This document shows positions 21,857-34,821 of a DNA stretch of 64,000 nt, piece by piece; positions within the stretch are counted from its first letter, which is position 1; each line of letters starts with the position of its first letter. The notes beneath the pieces were generated by a model that had not been told where the DNA came from, made no database searches, and saw nothing but the letters and a program-made list of their open reading frames with translations. Source of the stretch: Hysterangium stoloniferum (lineage: Eukaryota > Basidiomycota > Agaricomycetes > Hysterangiales > Hysterangiaceae); NCBI GenBank assembly GCA_015178975.1, contig WHVD01000030.1:372001-436000 (forward strand), read 5' to 3'. The translations under genes and the position numbers were made by a program.

Positions 21857-23886
21857 ATGAATAATCAGCGAGAGCCGCATCTAAGGGTTTCCCTACCATA
21901 TCTATATGCATCCGACCATTATGGACGACCTGCACAAGACAACTTGTATCCGCCTTATACAGCCAACGCAGCCTATCCTCCTCCCCAAGGCTATATTGAA
22001 CCTGGGTCCCAAACATATACGAGAGCAGTGCGGAATGGGAAAATTATATACGAGATATTCCGGTATGACAATTGATTACATTATCGTTTCTTCGGAATTT
22101 GGGACAAGTTGCTGATTGCTGATCTGATTCGCCATGGTTTGCATCATTCAGAGCCGAGCTTCGCAGGCAAGTCAATTAGAATACACACCAGTACTTTGTT
22201 GATGCTCATATTAATTGCACTATTTAGCTACCAAACTCCCAAAGGACCCGTTCACGGTATCCAGTGGATGCTCGTGGACCAGACACACATTTGTCCAAGA
22301 AATATTCCCCTAGCTGGTGATGTAAGTCAGCTTCATTGATGTTGTGCCATAAGACTCTATTACTGAAATATACTGTGTTGCTTCCAGAGTTTTTTTCGCG
22401 CATTTACGCCAACTGTACCGTCTCCAGCTGCTCCTCCCACTGCATCTACTATATGTGAGGCCAACTACCGGTAAGAGAGTGTCACAATCATTTATACTTT
22501 TCCATTCATTTCGACCAAGGAAATATCGGAGGGGGATGAGGGCAAGGGGCTTATGCGAGTCTTCCAGGCAGGAGAGGCAGTCGGAGATACGAGAAAACGA
22601 AGAACCTGAAGGTCAAGCGCCGGAGCGCGTACCTCGTCCCCGCTCAGGCCATGTTGAAGACTCTTTAGCGTGCGTCCCCCAAGTTGACCCTCGCCCCCGC
22701 TCTTACAATAAGCGAGGCAAGGATGCTGGGGAGGAGCTCATTGGAAGGATGTTGGAGATGACCATCGAAGATACTGCATTCCATCACCGACGTAGCCTGA
22801 ATGCAGAAGACCATCCTCACACTATGTCCAACGCCAGCAACTCCTACGCCAGGTCCGGGAGGCCCATTCCAGCGTCTTCTCGATCATATTCTTACAAAGC
22901 TCCTAGTGGTAAGAGCAACAGTGCTTCACCACAGGTCTCATATCCTCTCGGGCTTATTCCATATATTCAATCAGGTCCAGGCAATACTGGTGGTATTTAC
23001 TTTCAGAAACTGCACCTCAACATACCGATCTGTATCTCCAATTATTACTTCGAGTCTTCCCCTCGCAACCCACCTTCGACGTGCGGCAGAGGTGTGAAAA
23101 TGCGTGTCAGTCAAGAGGATTTCCGACATCGCCCTACCCAGGATGCTCTGCCAAACGCACGTATGCGTATGTTTGTAGTCTGTATCCAACAGTTATTGGT
23201 CTGCTAAACGATGTCTGCCCCATATTCAGCCTTCGATCCCATCTTGGTTGCCCAAAGTCCGGATGCGCTGAGACATTCCATGCCCTCTTTGCCACGTGTC
23301 CTGAGATCATATGATGTTTGTGAAGATGATTGGGCGGATTGCTTAAAGGTGTGATCAATCTCTGTATCGCTCTCCAGTCAACTCATGGAGCATATAGATT
23401 TTGACTGCGGCATGGACCTTAGCGCTGGATGACATGATGTCGAATCCTTCCCACCCAGAACCTCAGTTGATGGATTACTGGAACTTGTCCTTCTTCTCTC
23501 CTCGTGGTGTACAGCTCCAGTTCTCACTGGTCCATCAGCGTCATCATGATCTGCACGATGTACGAAGCAGAGTGCTCCTCCGTACTGAGGGTGCCTTCGA
23601 TGAAGACTCTGACGCCGGCCATGATGATGCTGAGGGAAGATATGGATTTTACGACGATGCGCGCAACAGGACTGGGAACTCGATTGTGCCCTATATCCCC
23701 AAAATGGAGAAAAAAACGAAGCGATCCCTCGGTGTCCGGAACCAGACACCTCATAACTATAGTCTATACCTGTGCGATATTCAAGGTGGAAAGGCATGCA
23801 CCCCTCCTCCTGCCTTGGATATTTATGCAACCTCTTCTTCGTGCGCATCTGAACACATAAATCATCCCCATTTTCCCAAATATTGA
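21857..23886 (+). CDS. disordered conserved basidiomycete protein, multi-exon
   Basis: The start is ATG 21857 (MNNQREPHLRVSLPYLY). Exon 1 ends in NGKIIYEIFR. A later exon gives YQTPKGPVHGIQW and THICPRNIP. The middle is Arg/Glu-rich and disordered (about 22500-22910: RKYRRGMRARGLCES; RPRSGHVEDS; EELIGRMLEMTIED). The best supported C-terminal part begins near 23211 (SAPYSAFDPI; MPSLPRVLRSYDVCEDDW). It crosses a 49-bp intron (23349-23397) and continues with DYWNLSFFSPRGVQLQF, an acidic stretch (FDEDSDAGHDDAEGRYGF) and YSLYL, ending at 23886. The combination of a YQT-GIQW block, an RE-rich middle and a PRVL-DW-FF-PRG tail resembles, from memory, an uncharacterised protein family of mushroom genomes. 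I cannot name a function. Internal exon joins are tentative, and two genes (split near 23200) remain possible. Confidence 0.6.
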
Positions 23887-25656
23887 TCTTGCCCCATTTC
23901 ATCAAATAAGATAACTCCCATGCCTTTCCATCCGGTCTCCTTTATATGCTGCATAAGGGCGTTGTTTCCTTTCTTCTTCCGCAATTTATGATGATATATT
24001 TGTCACATACTTAGCTGTCCCATCTTTTTTGTTAACAATGTGAAGAATATCGCCATATGTTACGTCACAATGTAACATCCCATTGTTTTGAAATAAATCG
24101 TTTTTAGGTGTACTGTGATAATAATGCACGGAATTCACCCAACGACACGAACCGAACCTTTGACGTGAATTTCCCGCATGGTGACCTTTGGTAGCTTTGT
24201 TTAGTTAATATCATTGTTCTTGCTTGGACATCGGCCGATGGCTTAGAAGACGAACTCCGAGTCTGGTCTGCTCGATAAATTTAAAGACTGTCATGACGTG
24301 CGGTAGGGAGGTTTTCAAAGAGAATCCTGCCAGTGCTTGAGCGAACTTCATAGCATGAGGGAGCAACAAATCGGGCATGGCGGCGTTCCGAAACCTCACC
24401 AAGTACAATTCCAAGCCAGGAAAGCATGATTTATACAAGACACTCTGTCCATACAAAAGCACATAGAAGTTTGAGGACTCAAACCTTTGAATTTGGGGAG
24501 GCTATGCAATGACCTGTGGTTACATAAATGTTTCCGTGATGAAGCCTACACTCGGCACCCGCAATCCTTCAACAAAATTAATGCGCCCGGCACACTGAAG
24601 AATATGCAAGATTATGCTAGGAGGCAACGGTCCTTCCGATTAATATTTTATGTTTTGTTTATTGCATGCGTACTCATATGCAACACTGCCCCATCCCCAT
24701 CTGTCAAGATTCGATAGGTCGCGGGGTACCAGAGGCATCACAGCCAATAAGATCAAGAACATTGCTGATATTTTTGTCCTTCTGCAACAGGTTCGTGGGA
24801 CAGTAGTTATAAATAACTCTAGCTTTCACTTCCCTTCTCAGGTAACTTCTCACACATCTAGTTTGCAAGCAACACACATCCGAAATCACTTCCTTTATAT
24901 TTTGCGACATGTTTCTCTCCCAATGCTCGGAGCCTGCCCGTCAATGTCGTATACCAGTGCCTCACTATCCCTCCATTAGACACGTTTCCTGGGAAAATTA
25001 CAAGGTCGATCGTAACGAATGTCAACGCTGAGCGAAAGGAACTAGTGGAACGCCTCATACACGAGGGTATTCAGTGAATCCACAAACGAAGTAATTCTGC
25101 TTACAGGACCCTTGTGACCACCAGAAAATCCTGGCACAGTTGGTCTTACTGGATTCAGTATCCCGTATTCATACCTCCATCAGACTGCAAAAGTCAGCAC
25201 ATAACCGGTATCACCAGATCACGTCCAACAGGTAGAAATGCAATCATGGAAGAGAGTTTATATCGATGGCGAATACCCTTGTGGAAGGCTTCCATTCTGA
25301 GTTAGGGCTTTGAATGAAGTCTGTGGTGCAGGTTCGAAGAAAGCATTCGCTCTGAATTTATTAATTTATAAATCTTTCTTGACAGATAATGACTCCATAT
25401 CCACTATTATAAACAATGGTATGTCCACTGAGTAGCTAATATGTTGCATTCATGCTGATCAAGCGTATTGACTGGAGTCTATAACAGGCAACTTTCGAAC
25501 CAACGGGGATGTGCCAGCTATTCAGTTGATTTAGCATTACAGTCGCCACAACTCACTATTCCCCTCCTATTTACCAACAGTAGCGGAAATTTCAAGGGTG
25601 ACTATTAGGGCATTCTTGTTGTCCGATATAAACATATTAAGTTATACTTCTATAGC

Positions 25657-26030
25657 CTGGATAGACCTTTCTTAGGTCGGAGCGCTTATTGCAGATTACT
25701 ACTTCATCAACCCAGCCTACAGCGAGTACAGACGGATGTCTGAGCTCATTACATACATCGCCAGCAAGAATAATTTGCAGTCCACCTGCGCACGAAACAG
25801 TTGGCAGGTGACCTATACAAAAACTGGAACGCCCGAGAATGGCTCCCTGCAGTCGTACGAGCAGGTCTGGTCGTAAAGAAGCCACCCTTTCAAGAAAGCA
25901 CCATGTCTTTCCTGTTCAATTTCCTCCGACCATCAGCACACATCGCCGAGAGTGTAACTGTCTCATTTGTCCCTCTTCATATCCTGGCTCAACCATTACC
26001 GGATTTTGCCTGCATCGGCCAAGCAGCAGT
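25657..26030 (+). repeat. direct duplication, copy 1
   Basis: It shares with 26097-26466, in the same order, TATAGC(C/T)TGGATAG, CGGATGTCTGAGC, CATCGCCAGCAA, GGAACGCC(C/G)GAGAATGGCTCC and GTACGAGCAG. A protein-like frame (EYRRMSELITYIASKN) runs through both copies but is broken. Probably a duplicated fragment of a former gene. Confidence 0.65.
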
Positions 26031-26096
26031 GGGAATGTCAAAGGTAGTTATCAAAGCATTCTTGTTCTTCAATATATATAAGCATACTAAGTTATA

Positions 26097-26466
26097 TTTC
26101 TATAGCTTGGATAGCCTTTCCTAGGTGGCCAGAGCGCCCATGATAGACCACCAACGCAGCAGGCTATAACGGGTACAAACGGATGTCTGAGCGCATTTTA
26201 TACATCGCCAGCAATAATGAGATCTTTTCCGCCTCTTTTAGTACGCTTGGAACAATTAGCAGGTGACCTCATGGAAGCTGGAACGCCGGAGAATGGCTCC
26301 TGCGATTGTACGAGCAGATCTAGTTGTAAAGAGGCCCTATTAATAAGGCGTGATGTCTTTCCTATTTATTTTCTTCCTAACATCAGCTCACATTGCTGAA
26401 AGTGTAGCCGTCTCACTCATATTCCCTTCTACAGTGGCTCAGCCATGATCAAGTTTCGCCTGCATG
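26097..26466 (+). repeat. direct duplication, copy 2
   Basis: Second copy of the unit described for 25657-26030, spaced about 440 bp. It is more altered, with small indels. Confidence 0.65.
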
Positions 26467-27243
26467 AACCACGTCTGCACACATGGACCCTAGCCTAGCC
26501 AGTCAGAGGGGTACTATTGAGCACATGACGAAGGTTTCATCCATCCCATCCATCCCACCCAAATACCGGTTATCTCATGTTGAAGCTTCTCCTCGATGGA
26601 AGAAGACCCATTACCTCGGAATCCTGCTCTTCACTTAACCGACCTCTATCGAACATCCGCACCGCTAACACATTTCCGCACCGGAAAATTGTGCGGAGTC
26701 ATGGGAATTAGCTATGTATGAAACTGTACATACCCTCGTCGGTGGTCATCGATTCATCCTTCGATCTCGCGTGTTGCAGCTGCGCGAAGGCGGCGAACTG
26801 TGCTGCCTTCGGTATTGGACCAAGGGCATGTTTGACTCATAGATATCATTCTCTGGTATGCCTTGGTGCAGTACAATCGTACAGCCACTTCTAAAAGCGG
26901 ATGTAGGATGTTACTGTTGGTAGATTGATCTATTATATAGACATTATTGGGATAATGAATCATAGCAAAAGAAAAGAAAAAAACCGGGTTTAATGCCCGC
27001 CAATCGACTGAGGGCTACATATCGAAATGAAACAAGTTACAATATGTAGAAATGCCCTGGAATTGAAGGAAGTTGAGGGAGATGATAATTGAGCCTAAAG
27101 GGTATTGGAATTGTGTATACGTAAGGTGGTGTGAGGGGATGTGTAAATGTGGAATAGGCATTAAGCGTGAGATGATCAAATGGAATAAAATCACGACAAT
27201 TAGGGAAAACCATTTTACTAGTGGAAGCAATTACATCATTTGT

Positions 27244-28961
27244 CTAAAAACCCACATGTTCAGCTCCGCCAGCAGGGCAAGAAAGACAATGAGGGCACAG
27301 GCCCTTCCCCCCATTGCGTCCAACTGGGCGGCCGCTGCATTCATCCAGATTAATCAACTGCTCATTCATATAACGTAAGGAAACACACCAAGATTTGCAT
27401 GGTTTTTGCTCCCTTTGGTGTCTCCTCTTGTCTTGAGAACGCGCAAAGGCATGGCCGCTGACGGTTTCATAAGTGGGGTTGTTTCTCACAATGTACAGCG
27501 GATTACACACCAACTACAAGTAAACCTCTTCTGCTCATTGTGTTCAAGAGCATGAGCCAGCCGATCCTGTCTGCGGACCAGTTTATTGCAGTCTGGAAAT
27601 TGACACTCCCATTTCCTGGGAGCACCAGGCTTCGTGGGCGACCCGAGGCGTTGAGATGAAGGCGGAAAATATAAATTCATCGTCTCTTGTGGGAGTGCAT
27701 CACTCTCAACAATAACGTGCTGCTCAACGTTCGTTTGAGATGGCAAAATGATCGACGAGGAAGACGTCGATGACATGGGCGACGCAGCTGAGCTTCCGGA
27801 AGGACTCGTAGGAGATAAACCCACGCCTGTAAAACATGCATCAGCTTTGGATACAGACATACATATATGTTTTACCATGCGTATCCCCTACGCCAAGCCC
27901 CCCACCTGAGGCCCCTGGAATGGGTTTGGTTCCATCTCCAAACCGAACCCATGTGAACGACCGCAACGTTTCAGCTCCTTGGAGAGTAGGTTGCCTCAGC
28001 TTACCACTCGGTTCTGTATTGACCCGCAAGGATGCACGTCGATTTTCGACGCTTGGAGATGGCGACGCCCTAGTTACAGATAGGTGAGGCGGTACCGCGC
28101 TGCTCGGTCCATTCGCATATGCGTAAGGTGGCACCGTGCTGTTCGGTCCATGAGCGGTTGGGTTCGCTTCGCGACGTACGTCAAGTTGCATCTGTACCTG
28201 AGCCTGCCAGGTCTGATCGCAGTAGTTGATATATTCAGGTGCGGCGTTGAAAGGAGCTGCAAATTGGACAGGAGGTGAAGAGAACGGCTGAGGCACCGCG
28301 GGAAGTATTCCGACAGATGTACCAATATGGGATCGGTGTGAGGGTGGTGCGCTCGTATTGGCGCTCTGCGGTAGGTTCATAAGCAGAGGGACCGCCGAAG
28401 GTCCTGTAACACTTCGTATGTCTGGACTATTGTTCAGAGAAGCAGTCCAGGGCATTGGGGGTACACTTTGCATGTAATTTGGAGATACAGCTAAAATAAT
28501 ATATCAGTAAAAATTAATAAAATTGTAAGGTGGGTGGCAGTACCATCATTTTGTCGATGGCTATAGAAGCGGCCGCCTTGGGTGTTATTGGCGTTCTGCG
28601 AGTGCAAGGGAAGAGCCAACAAACTGACGTCGTATCCGCGTTGTATGATAAGCGGTGGCGGTGGGTGTTGGGTGTTGAGAGTGTTGGTGGGGATATACCT
28701 GGCGGAGTGTGACGCTTCATCCATGGGTAGGAAAAGGGAGGACTGGGAATGGAGCATGGGTGGCAAGGGAGGCGGCACTCTGAGATACCGGGATTGCGTA
28801 TAGTCTCCTCCGGCATCGAGGTCGGATCCGCCTCCAATCGATAAACTGATTACGTTCCTCTGTGTAATGGCCTCCTGCAATGCGGGGTTGATAAAACCTG
28901 CTCCATCGTGGGGTGCGGGCCCCGCTGGGGAGGAATAGATGGTGGCGTTAGCCGGGGCCAT
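27244..28961 (-). CDS. putative C2H2-like zinc-finger protein
   Basis: ATG at 28961. Exon 1 is Pro/Ser/Gln-rich and low complexity (MAPANATIYSSPAGP). An intron near 28488-28550 (donor GTACTG, acceptor TTTTAG) leads to exon 2 (AVSPNYMQSVPPMPW; VQMQLDVRREA; VENRRASLRVNTEPSGK). A second intron near 27832-27870 leads to exon 3, with a Ser-rich stretch followed by WECQFPDCNKLVRRQDRLAH, ALEH and KRFTC. That is a C-X4-C-X11-H-X3-H finger and the start of another. After a further short intron come AFARSQDKRRHQREQ and a Cys-rich tail (CPHCLSC). The layout (disordered N-terminus, fingers near the C-terminus) is typical of fungal transcription factors. Targets are unknown, and the 3' exon joins are tentative. 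Confidence 0.65.
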
Positions 28962-31479
28962 TATGAATTGTGGTAGCTGGGGAAGGAGTCGATGCTATTT
29001 GGGGACAAGGCACTACCTCTTTGAATATACTAACAATGGTCCGCTCAGAGAGAGGAAGCCATCGCTGCTGAGAGTGAAGGAGGGGTGTTCGGACTAGGAA
29101 GTTGAGTGGCAAGAGGCTAGGCCCGGGAGCTAGAGTTGGGGATGGAATTGAAAAAGAAAAGATCCATAACATAGGTATAGCCCCAGCGCCGAGCAAGCGC
29201 CGACCACGGGCGTGACAAACTCAATGTCTATGACATCCAAGTACACAAACACACCCTCGAAGATAGATACATGGTGGAGATGTAGTTCAAAAGACAGCAT
29301 TTGAGAAGGGGCGCGAGTCTGTAGCGTCTAAGTTACAGAACAATCCTGAGTGGGTAACTAGAGCTCCATACGTCGGCAGAGTGCCCTGGTTGTGACAAAA
29401 TTAACATCAGCGTCTCGCAAACTTTCATGAACCTTACAAGTAAAGCCCTTATTTTCCCTCCCACGGGGGGTTACAACAAGGTTCAAGAGTCCATGTATTC
29501 GGTCATCTCAGTCGCCTGATAGATGCAATAACACAACAACGAGGATCCACTCACTTCAGAGAGTATTATCGATTACTGCGGATAAGAACCAGTGCTTGAA
29601 GACATTCGATGAGCAATCTATGCCGCACGGTCCATTTAGGATATCATGTTTGTGAGAGTCGTAGAAAGGGCCGTAACAGAGTTAACACGCATGATATCAT
29701 TTTCTTTATTAGTACGGTCCGTGGATGCAATAGCGTTGAAGCTCTATTGCAGGATCAATTTGAAAGTGTAGTAAATGCTCTTCACACTACGGCCGTAACA
29801 TTACAAGTCTGTAGCCAGGATCCTCATTAGTGAGAATTCTTTGAGTGCCGTGAGAAATAAACTTAGTATATTGTAGACAGGAGGAACAGCCGAGCAGCGA
29901 GCGGCAGAGCGGAGAACTGTACTTCAGTGCAAACAGACCGGAGCCAATCCTTCCCAATTTGTGCATGGGAAATCAACGCGACCGTCCCGCTCGGATTTAC
30001 TATTTCGGTGACCAGGTTGTGGGTAACAAAACGTGGCAATTCGGGAAGAACTAAGACCTGCAGATTCTATGGATAGACCAGAAGTTTATCAACATTCAGT
30101 TCGACGCTGAGACCAAGAACACGATCAATGGACCCATGATCAACTCACCTAACCCGGAGCTAAATGCTATAAAAAGACCGCGAACTTGAGAAGAAAGAAG
30201 AAAGCATTCATTAATTGATGGAACTGGTGCATCTATCAAACTAGGGTGTTCATCATCCTATAGACAAAACGCGTTTCGGCAGACACAACTGTTGCAGACC
30301 CGGGTCTACCCCTATTCTGCTACCAAGCCGAATCGAGAGAAAAGAGGAAACCAGCAAGCAGAGTCTGATCATGATTCACCTTCTTGGTGCAAATGAACCT
30401 AGTAGGCGGTTCCTGACGTGCACATTCTTCCAAAAAATTTCATGACATGCGTTTCAGCTGATCTCGGTGGAATTGTCGATCTGATGCCGCGTAGACTCGG
30501 AGGTTCCCTTTTTGGTAGTGAGAGAACGAGTCATGGCCTCGCCTTCCAAATTCGCAAGAACGGAGAAGCGGTATAAATCGGGAAATGTTTTTCTGCGTCC
30601 CTTCAATCAGGGTGCTGAATTCCGCTCATTAGGGTCTAGCCACTTTTGACGACCAGAAAAACGCTAGCATTGTCGAGGCAATTTTAAATATCCTATAAAA
30701 CAATGAAATTACGCCAATGACTGCCTAATGAGGTACTGCGTACCGATCGTGAGATGAAGGCACTTCAGAGTTTACCTGAATTTCTTGTGAATTCACTGAG
30801 ATCACTTTTGATTACATCGGTACCGGTGGCGGAGTCTCGAATTTGCTTCCGAAATGCAATTAGAGTCACGTTGAGAAAATGTGGGATATATTACGCTTTA
30901 TACCACAATAGCGTATATTGTTATCTTATAATATAGGCTGCCTCGAACACCAAATTTAGACGTATGATGCGGTCCTACAATCTCCGAGCCGGGCCGAGTT
31001 GTCCCCACTCAAGGGATATTTTAAACCCAAGCCCAGATCGTGGCCTGCTAGTAGTCCTATTTGGTAAGGACAGGGAACCGCATGGTGAAGTAATAATATG
31101 TTGGTAAGTGTGAAATCCAGCATCTCTCTAAACAATCCTACCAAAGGCCAAACAGTTGCTGCTGGAGGCATAGTTGCTATGTATGATATTGTATAATATA
31201 AAATATGGTCTGCACCTCCTTCAGCCATTTTGGTCTCCTGGGCACTTAAGATGGATTTGCAATTTACACTATGAAGTCCTCTATGATTCAAATAATATTG
31301 AAGTATTGTTAAGCCCTCTTACAGCCATACACATATACCTTGTCTGCATGTGATTTTGAAAAATTTCTGATGAAATAAGCACTCATTGTGAAATTGCCAG
31401 TGATGGTTTTCAACATACATATTAGTGGAGACCTCAAGCAGTGTTTCCTTTATCTATTGACTAATGGCTACATCTGACA
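28962..31479. other. intergenic stretch, nothing recognised
   Basis: 28962-29200 probably contains the promoter or 5' UTR of the zinc-finger gene. 29200-30950 has normal CpG but only short ORFs without recognisable motifs. From about 31000 the base composition shifts toward the CpG-poor transposon nest. Confidence 0.4.
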
Positions 31480-32098
31480 TGAATTGAATTTCTCTCAATA
31501 AACTTTGAAGAATAATTGAAGAATATTCTACAATATTGAGTATGGATGCCTCATTCAATGAAGTATTGATTCATCTTGTTGATAAAGTATGAGGCAAATA
31601 CAAGACATGAAGGCTCATGGATAAGATGTTGAAAGGTTACAATGTTACATAAGAGAAGAATGAGACTGGATTATTAATACAGTAAACTAATGTAAAGATT
31701 TATAGTGGAGATTTTCTGACTGACTTCCTGTCAGGGATCGGACCTAAGGTTGTGCAAGGGATAACACACGAAATCAAGTCAATAAACAGGATAGAGTATC
31801 TACATGCTCTATCTACCTCTATATACCCCGTGGGGCGTAGGGTTATCTATCAATAGTCCATCGGCTATCTACTAGATCGAGGTACCATCGATGAGATCCA
31901 TCGATGATGGCGTCTATCACATACATGGCAGAACATGCCATCGAACCTAAACCATATGTACTAAAGATATGTTCGCTAAGTGCAGCTGTCAAGCATGACG
32001 TAAACTACGTAGATAAGCGACGGGGACAACCCCAAGTCGTACCCTGACACTTCCCTTGCTCCTATCATTGCCCTTTTATGCTTTTCATTATTTACCTA
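31480..32098 (-). repeat. old family-C LTR remnant, twice interrupted
   Basis: It follows the family-C LTR order (TTGAAGAATAATTGAAGAATATTCTAC; GATGCCTCATTC; GATAAAGTATGAGGC; GACTGACTTCC; CCCTTTTATGCTTTTC), but nearly every CpG is lost. It is broken by a 321-bp insertion (31729-32049) and then by an LTR A at 32099. This shows that family C has been active over a long period. Confidence 0.7.
31729..32049. mobile_element. 321-bp CpG-rich insertion, TSD CTTCC
   Basis: Ends are TGTCAGGG and CCCTGACA, an 8-bp inverted repeat. CTTCC is duplicated at 31724-31728 and 32050-32054. It contains CTATATACCCC and an internal repeat of CATCGATGA. The size, TG/CA ends and 5-bp TSD suggest a short solo LTR (copia-like or TRIM). 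It is rich in CpG while its surroundings have none, so it is recent. Confidence 0.75.
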
Positions 32099-32720
32099 TG
32101 TTACAACCAGAAATCCCACTGGACTCCAGGCCCTAACTTATATGCACCCACACCCTATATGCACCAGTTATCAGTTTACAGGAATACCCACTGGACTCTG
32201 GACGTCAGACCTGTCCATGCTCAACCTTCGTTACATCATGTATCAGTCACCAGAATACCTGCCGGAACCCACTCCTGTTTATCTCTGACCCTGTCCCACG
32301 CACCAGTCACCAGACCCTGCTCAGAAAACCTGACAGCTCTCTAACTGAGCCCCATTCCTGTTATGGTTAAATGACCTGTCACATTTCAGACTCTGCCTCC
32401 ACCCCATTCCCATTATGGTCTAACAACTTGTCACGTTTTGGACTCCACTCCACTCCATTCCATTCCTAACACCAAGTTTGGTGTTTACTTACATATCTCA
32501 TTTCATGTTTACTAGTTTAGATTTCATTATTACTGGATTTGGTATGTTATACATTCCACAGTCTATATAGTCTGGCAGATGTTGTACATACAATCCAGTC
32601 AGAAAATCAGCTTAGATTCTCCCCACTAATCTCAGTACATTTTCCACTCTAATCTCCTCTTTGAAACACACTGCTCTTTACCTTGTTGGAGCCCACGGGC
32701 TCTGACCCATCTATCACTCG
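32099..32720 (+). repeat. family-A LTR, 3'-truncated
   Basis: TGTTACAACCAG start, palindrome TAACACCAAGTTTGGTGTT, TATA region near 32564, ending after GTTGGAGCCCACGGGCTC. The 3' end with the hairpin module is missing and AT-rich DNA follows. Confidence 0.8.
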
Positions 32721-33404
32721 ACTCGCAGATTGTCAATATGCCACCAAGGAGGATATCTGAAAACTATTAAGTATACCAAATTCTAATATACTCTTAAGGT
32801 CATTTAAACATCTGGGATGTGATTCAAACATAATTTGGTTTTTAAAACTTTCAAAAAGTTTTAAACTCTCTCATACATTACAAACTAAAGAATCTTTCTG
32901 GACATGAATAGACAACAAAAAAAATTAGTAGTTTGAAACACTAATATTTTTAAAAAATAGATACCTTTAGATAGTCCATTCCATGCATATGTATATCATT
33001 GGCACCTCTAAATACATATGTATTACTTTGGAATGGATCTGTCAATCTGAACAGATTTCTACTTGATTCAACATACCATATATAGGGGGTTTTACTTAAT
33101 AAAGACAGCTGTGGTAGGAAAAATTTCCAATAATATTTTACATATTTTACATGGAAATAACTACATTACAACTTTTAAAAAACAAAGTACTAATAAAAGT
33201 ATTAGTAGGCATCTGTAAAAGGAAGGAAATTATATTACAATGGGTTCTATTAATTGACTCTGAATTGTTTAGGATGTAATATGGAGAATTGTTTCTTATG
33301 GTTGGTGGTTAACAATATATGTAATAGTCTCAGAGGATATATCACTATTTAAAGATGGAGTTTTGTAGAAATATAAATTTTACCAGTAAACATCTGATAT
33401 TATA
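32721..33404 (-). other. AT-rich unidentified segment with coding trace
   Basis: Similar in composition to 2119-4559. On the minus strand around 32950-33090 a protein-like stretch (LFRLTDPFQSNTYVFRGAND) can be read. Family unknown. It lies where the 5' LTR and leader of the following gypsy element would be expected, so that element is 5' truncated. Confidence 0.35.
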
Positions 33405-34667
33405 ATGATTATGGACAATCTCCCAAGAAGAAAAGCACACATACAGGAATCATTACCTGGACCATCAACTCTTCATTCCCCACTTACTTTGTATACTAGC
33501 CAGACACTCACAAACCAGCTGGACACCATGGAAGAAGCCCATATCGAAGAAGTCCCAGAAAACCCAGATGAATCTGAGCACGAGGACAAGTCCGTGGCCC
33601 CTGACAAGGGCAAAGGTGTCGAAAATTCCCCATCTAACGATCAACCGCCACTTGCAGATCCCACCTCTGAGTTGTTAGCAATCACTTTAGAAAGATTGAT
33701 GAATCACATGCTTGGAGAAGGAAACAAGAAGGATCCAGAACCTCCACAGTCAAAAGTCAATGCTCCAGAACCCTTCACGGGTTCCAACCCAAACAAACTT
33801 TCCACTTTCCTCATGCAATGTCACTTCAATTTCCCTGATTGATCCACTGCATTCTCCATGGACTCCCAAAAAGTCAACTACACACTTTCATACCTCTCAG
33901 GATCCGCATTGAAATGGTTCAAACTGGCTTTTAGTGGACTTTCTGAGGAAGAGCTGCTTTGGCTTGAAGATTGGGATGCTTTTGTTATGGAGCTAGAAAC
34001 CAACTTTGGCCCATATGACCCAACCAGAAAAGCCGAGAATAGTCTCACTAATCTTTGCATGAAGGACACCCAGCACATCATGGACTATATTGTCCAGTTC
34101 AACAATCTTGCAGCTTGTTGTCATTGGGGTGATCCCACTCTCTGCCACCAGTTCTATGCCAGTCTGCCATCCCACCTTAAAGATGAAGTCTTGAAAGGAG
34201 AAGATGGCAAGCCAAAAACACTGTCCCATATGTGCCTCAAGGCTCAAAATGTGGATGCACACTATTGGGAATGTTGTGCAGAAGTTGCCCGTGAGACCTC
34301 CATGGACAAGGTCAACAAGTCCACAGCCAATAAAAACAACAACAACACTTTGTCTACCAGCAACCAAAACTCCATGCAATCTGATCGAAAGAATGATAAA
34401 AAGTCTTCCAACAACAACAACAACAACAAAGGTCAACAGTCCAGCAAGCAAACTGGAAAACCTGACCTTACCAGCAACCTCAGACCCAATGGCAAACTGA
34501 CCCCACAAGAAAGACAACATTGTATGGACAATAGCCTTTGTCTCTTGTGTGGAAAACCCAGTCATCGAGTTCTGGAATGTCCATTGGCAAAAGCAAACTC
34601 TGCAAAAGGTTCGAACAGCCAAGACTTCCTCCACGGAATCCCCATTGAAGGACAAACTGGCTTCTGA
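33405..34667 (+). pseudogene. family-D gypsy gag
   Basis: The likely gag start is MEEAHIEEVPENPDESEHED (33528). A TGA at 33841 fits a lost CGA. The frame then continues with SGSALKWFKLAF, VMELETNFGPYDPTRKAENS, LYASLPSHLKDEV-like capsid sequence, an Asn-rich linker and a CX2CX4HX4C knuckle (CLLCGKPSHRVLEC). No 5' LTR is present. Confidence 0.9.
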
Positions 34668-34821
34668 CTTGAAAAAAGAGTAAGCAACCCCACAGACTCC
34701 ACGTGGGTTGGGAGTTGCATTGCCTCTCCATGCATTCACAAGTTTACCCATCTCAACGCATCCACTCTTTTGAACTCTGACTTGTTTTTCATTAAACTTA
34801 TGTCTAATATGATTCCAAAAT

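Larger units (their letters stand above)
23887..27243. other. intergenic stretch, no convincing gene
   Basis: CpG is normal, so this is not part of the decayed transposon nests. No ORF shows a recognisable domain. The main structure is an imperfect direct duplication at 25657-26030 and 26097-26466. A small gene with many introns could be missed here. Confidence 0.4.

Noticed and set aside
27073-27378. Small plus-strand ORF near the zinc-finger gene 3' end
   Set aside because: Overlaps the opposite-strand exon and shows no protein character.
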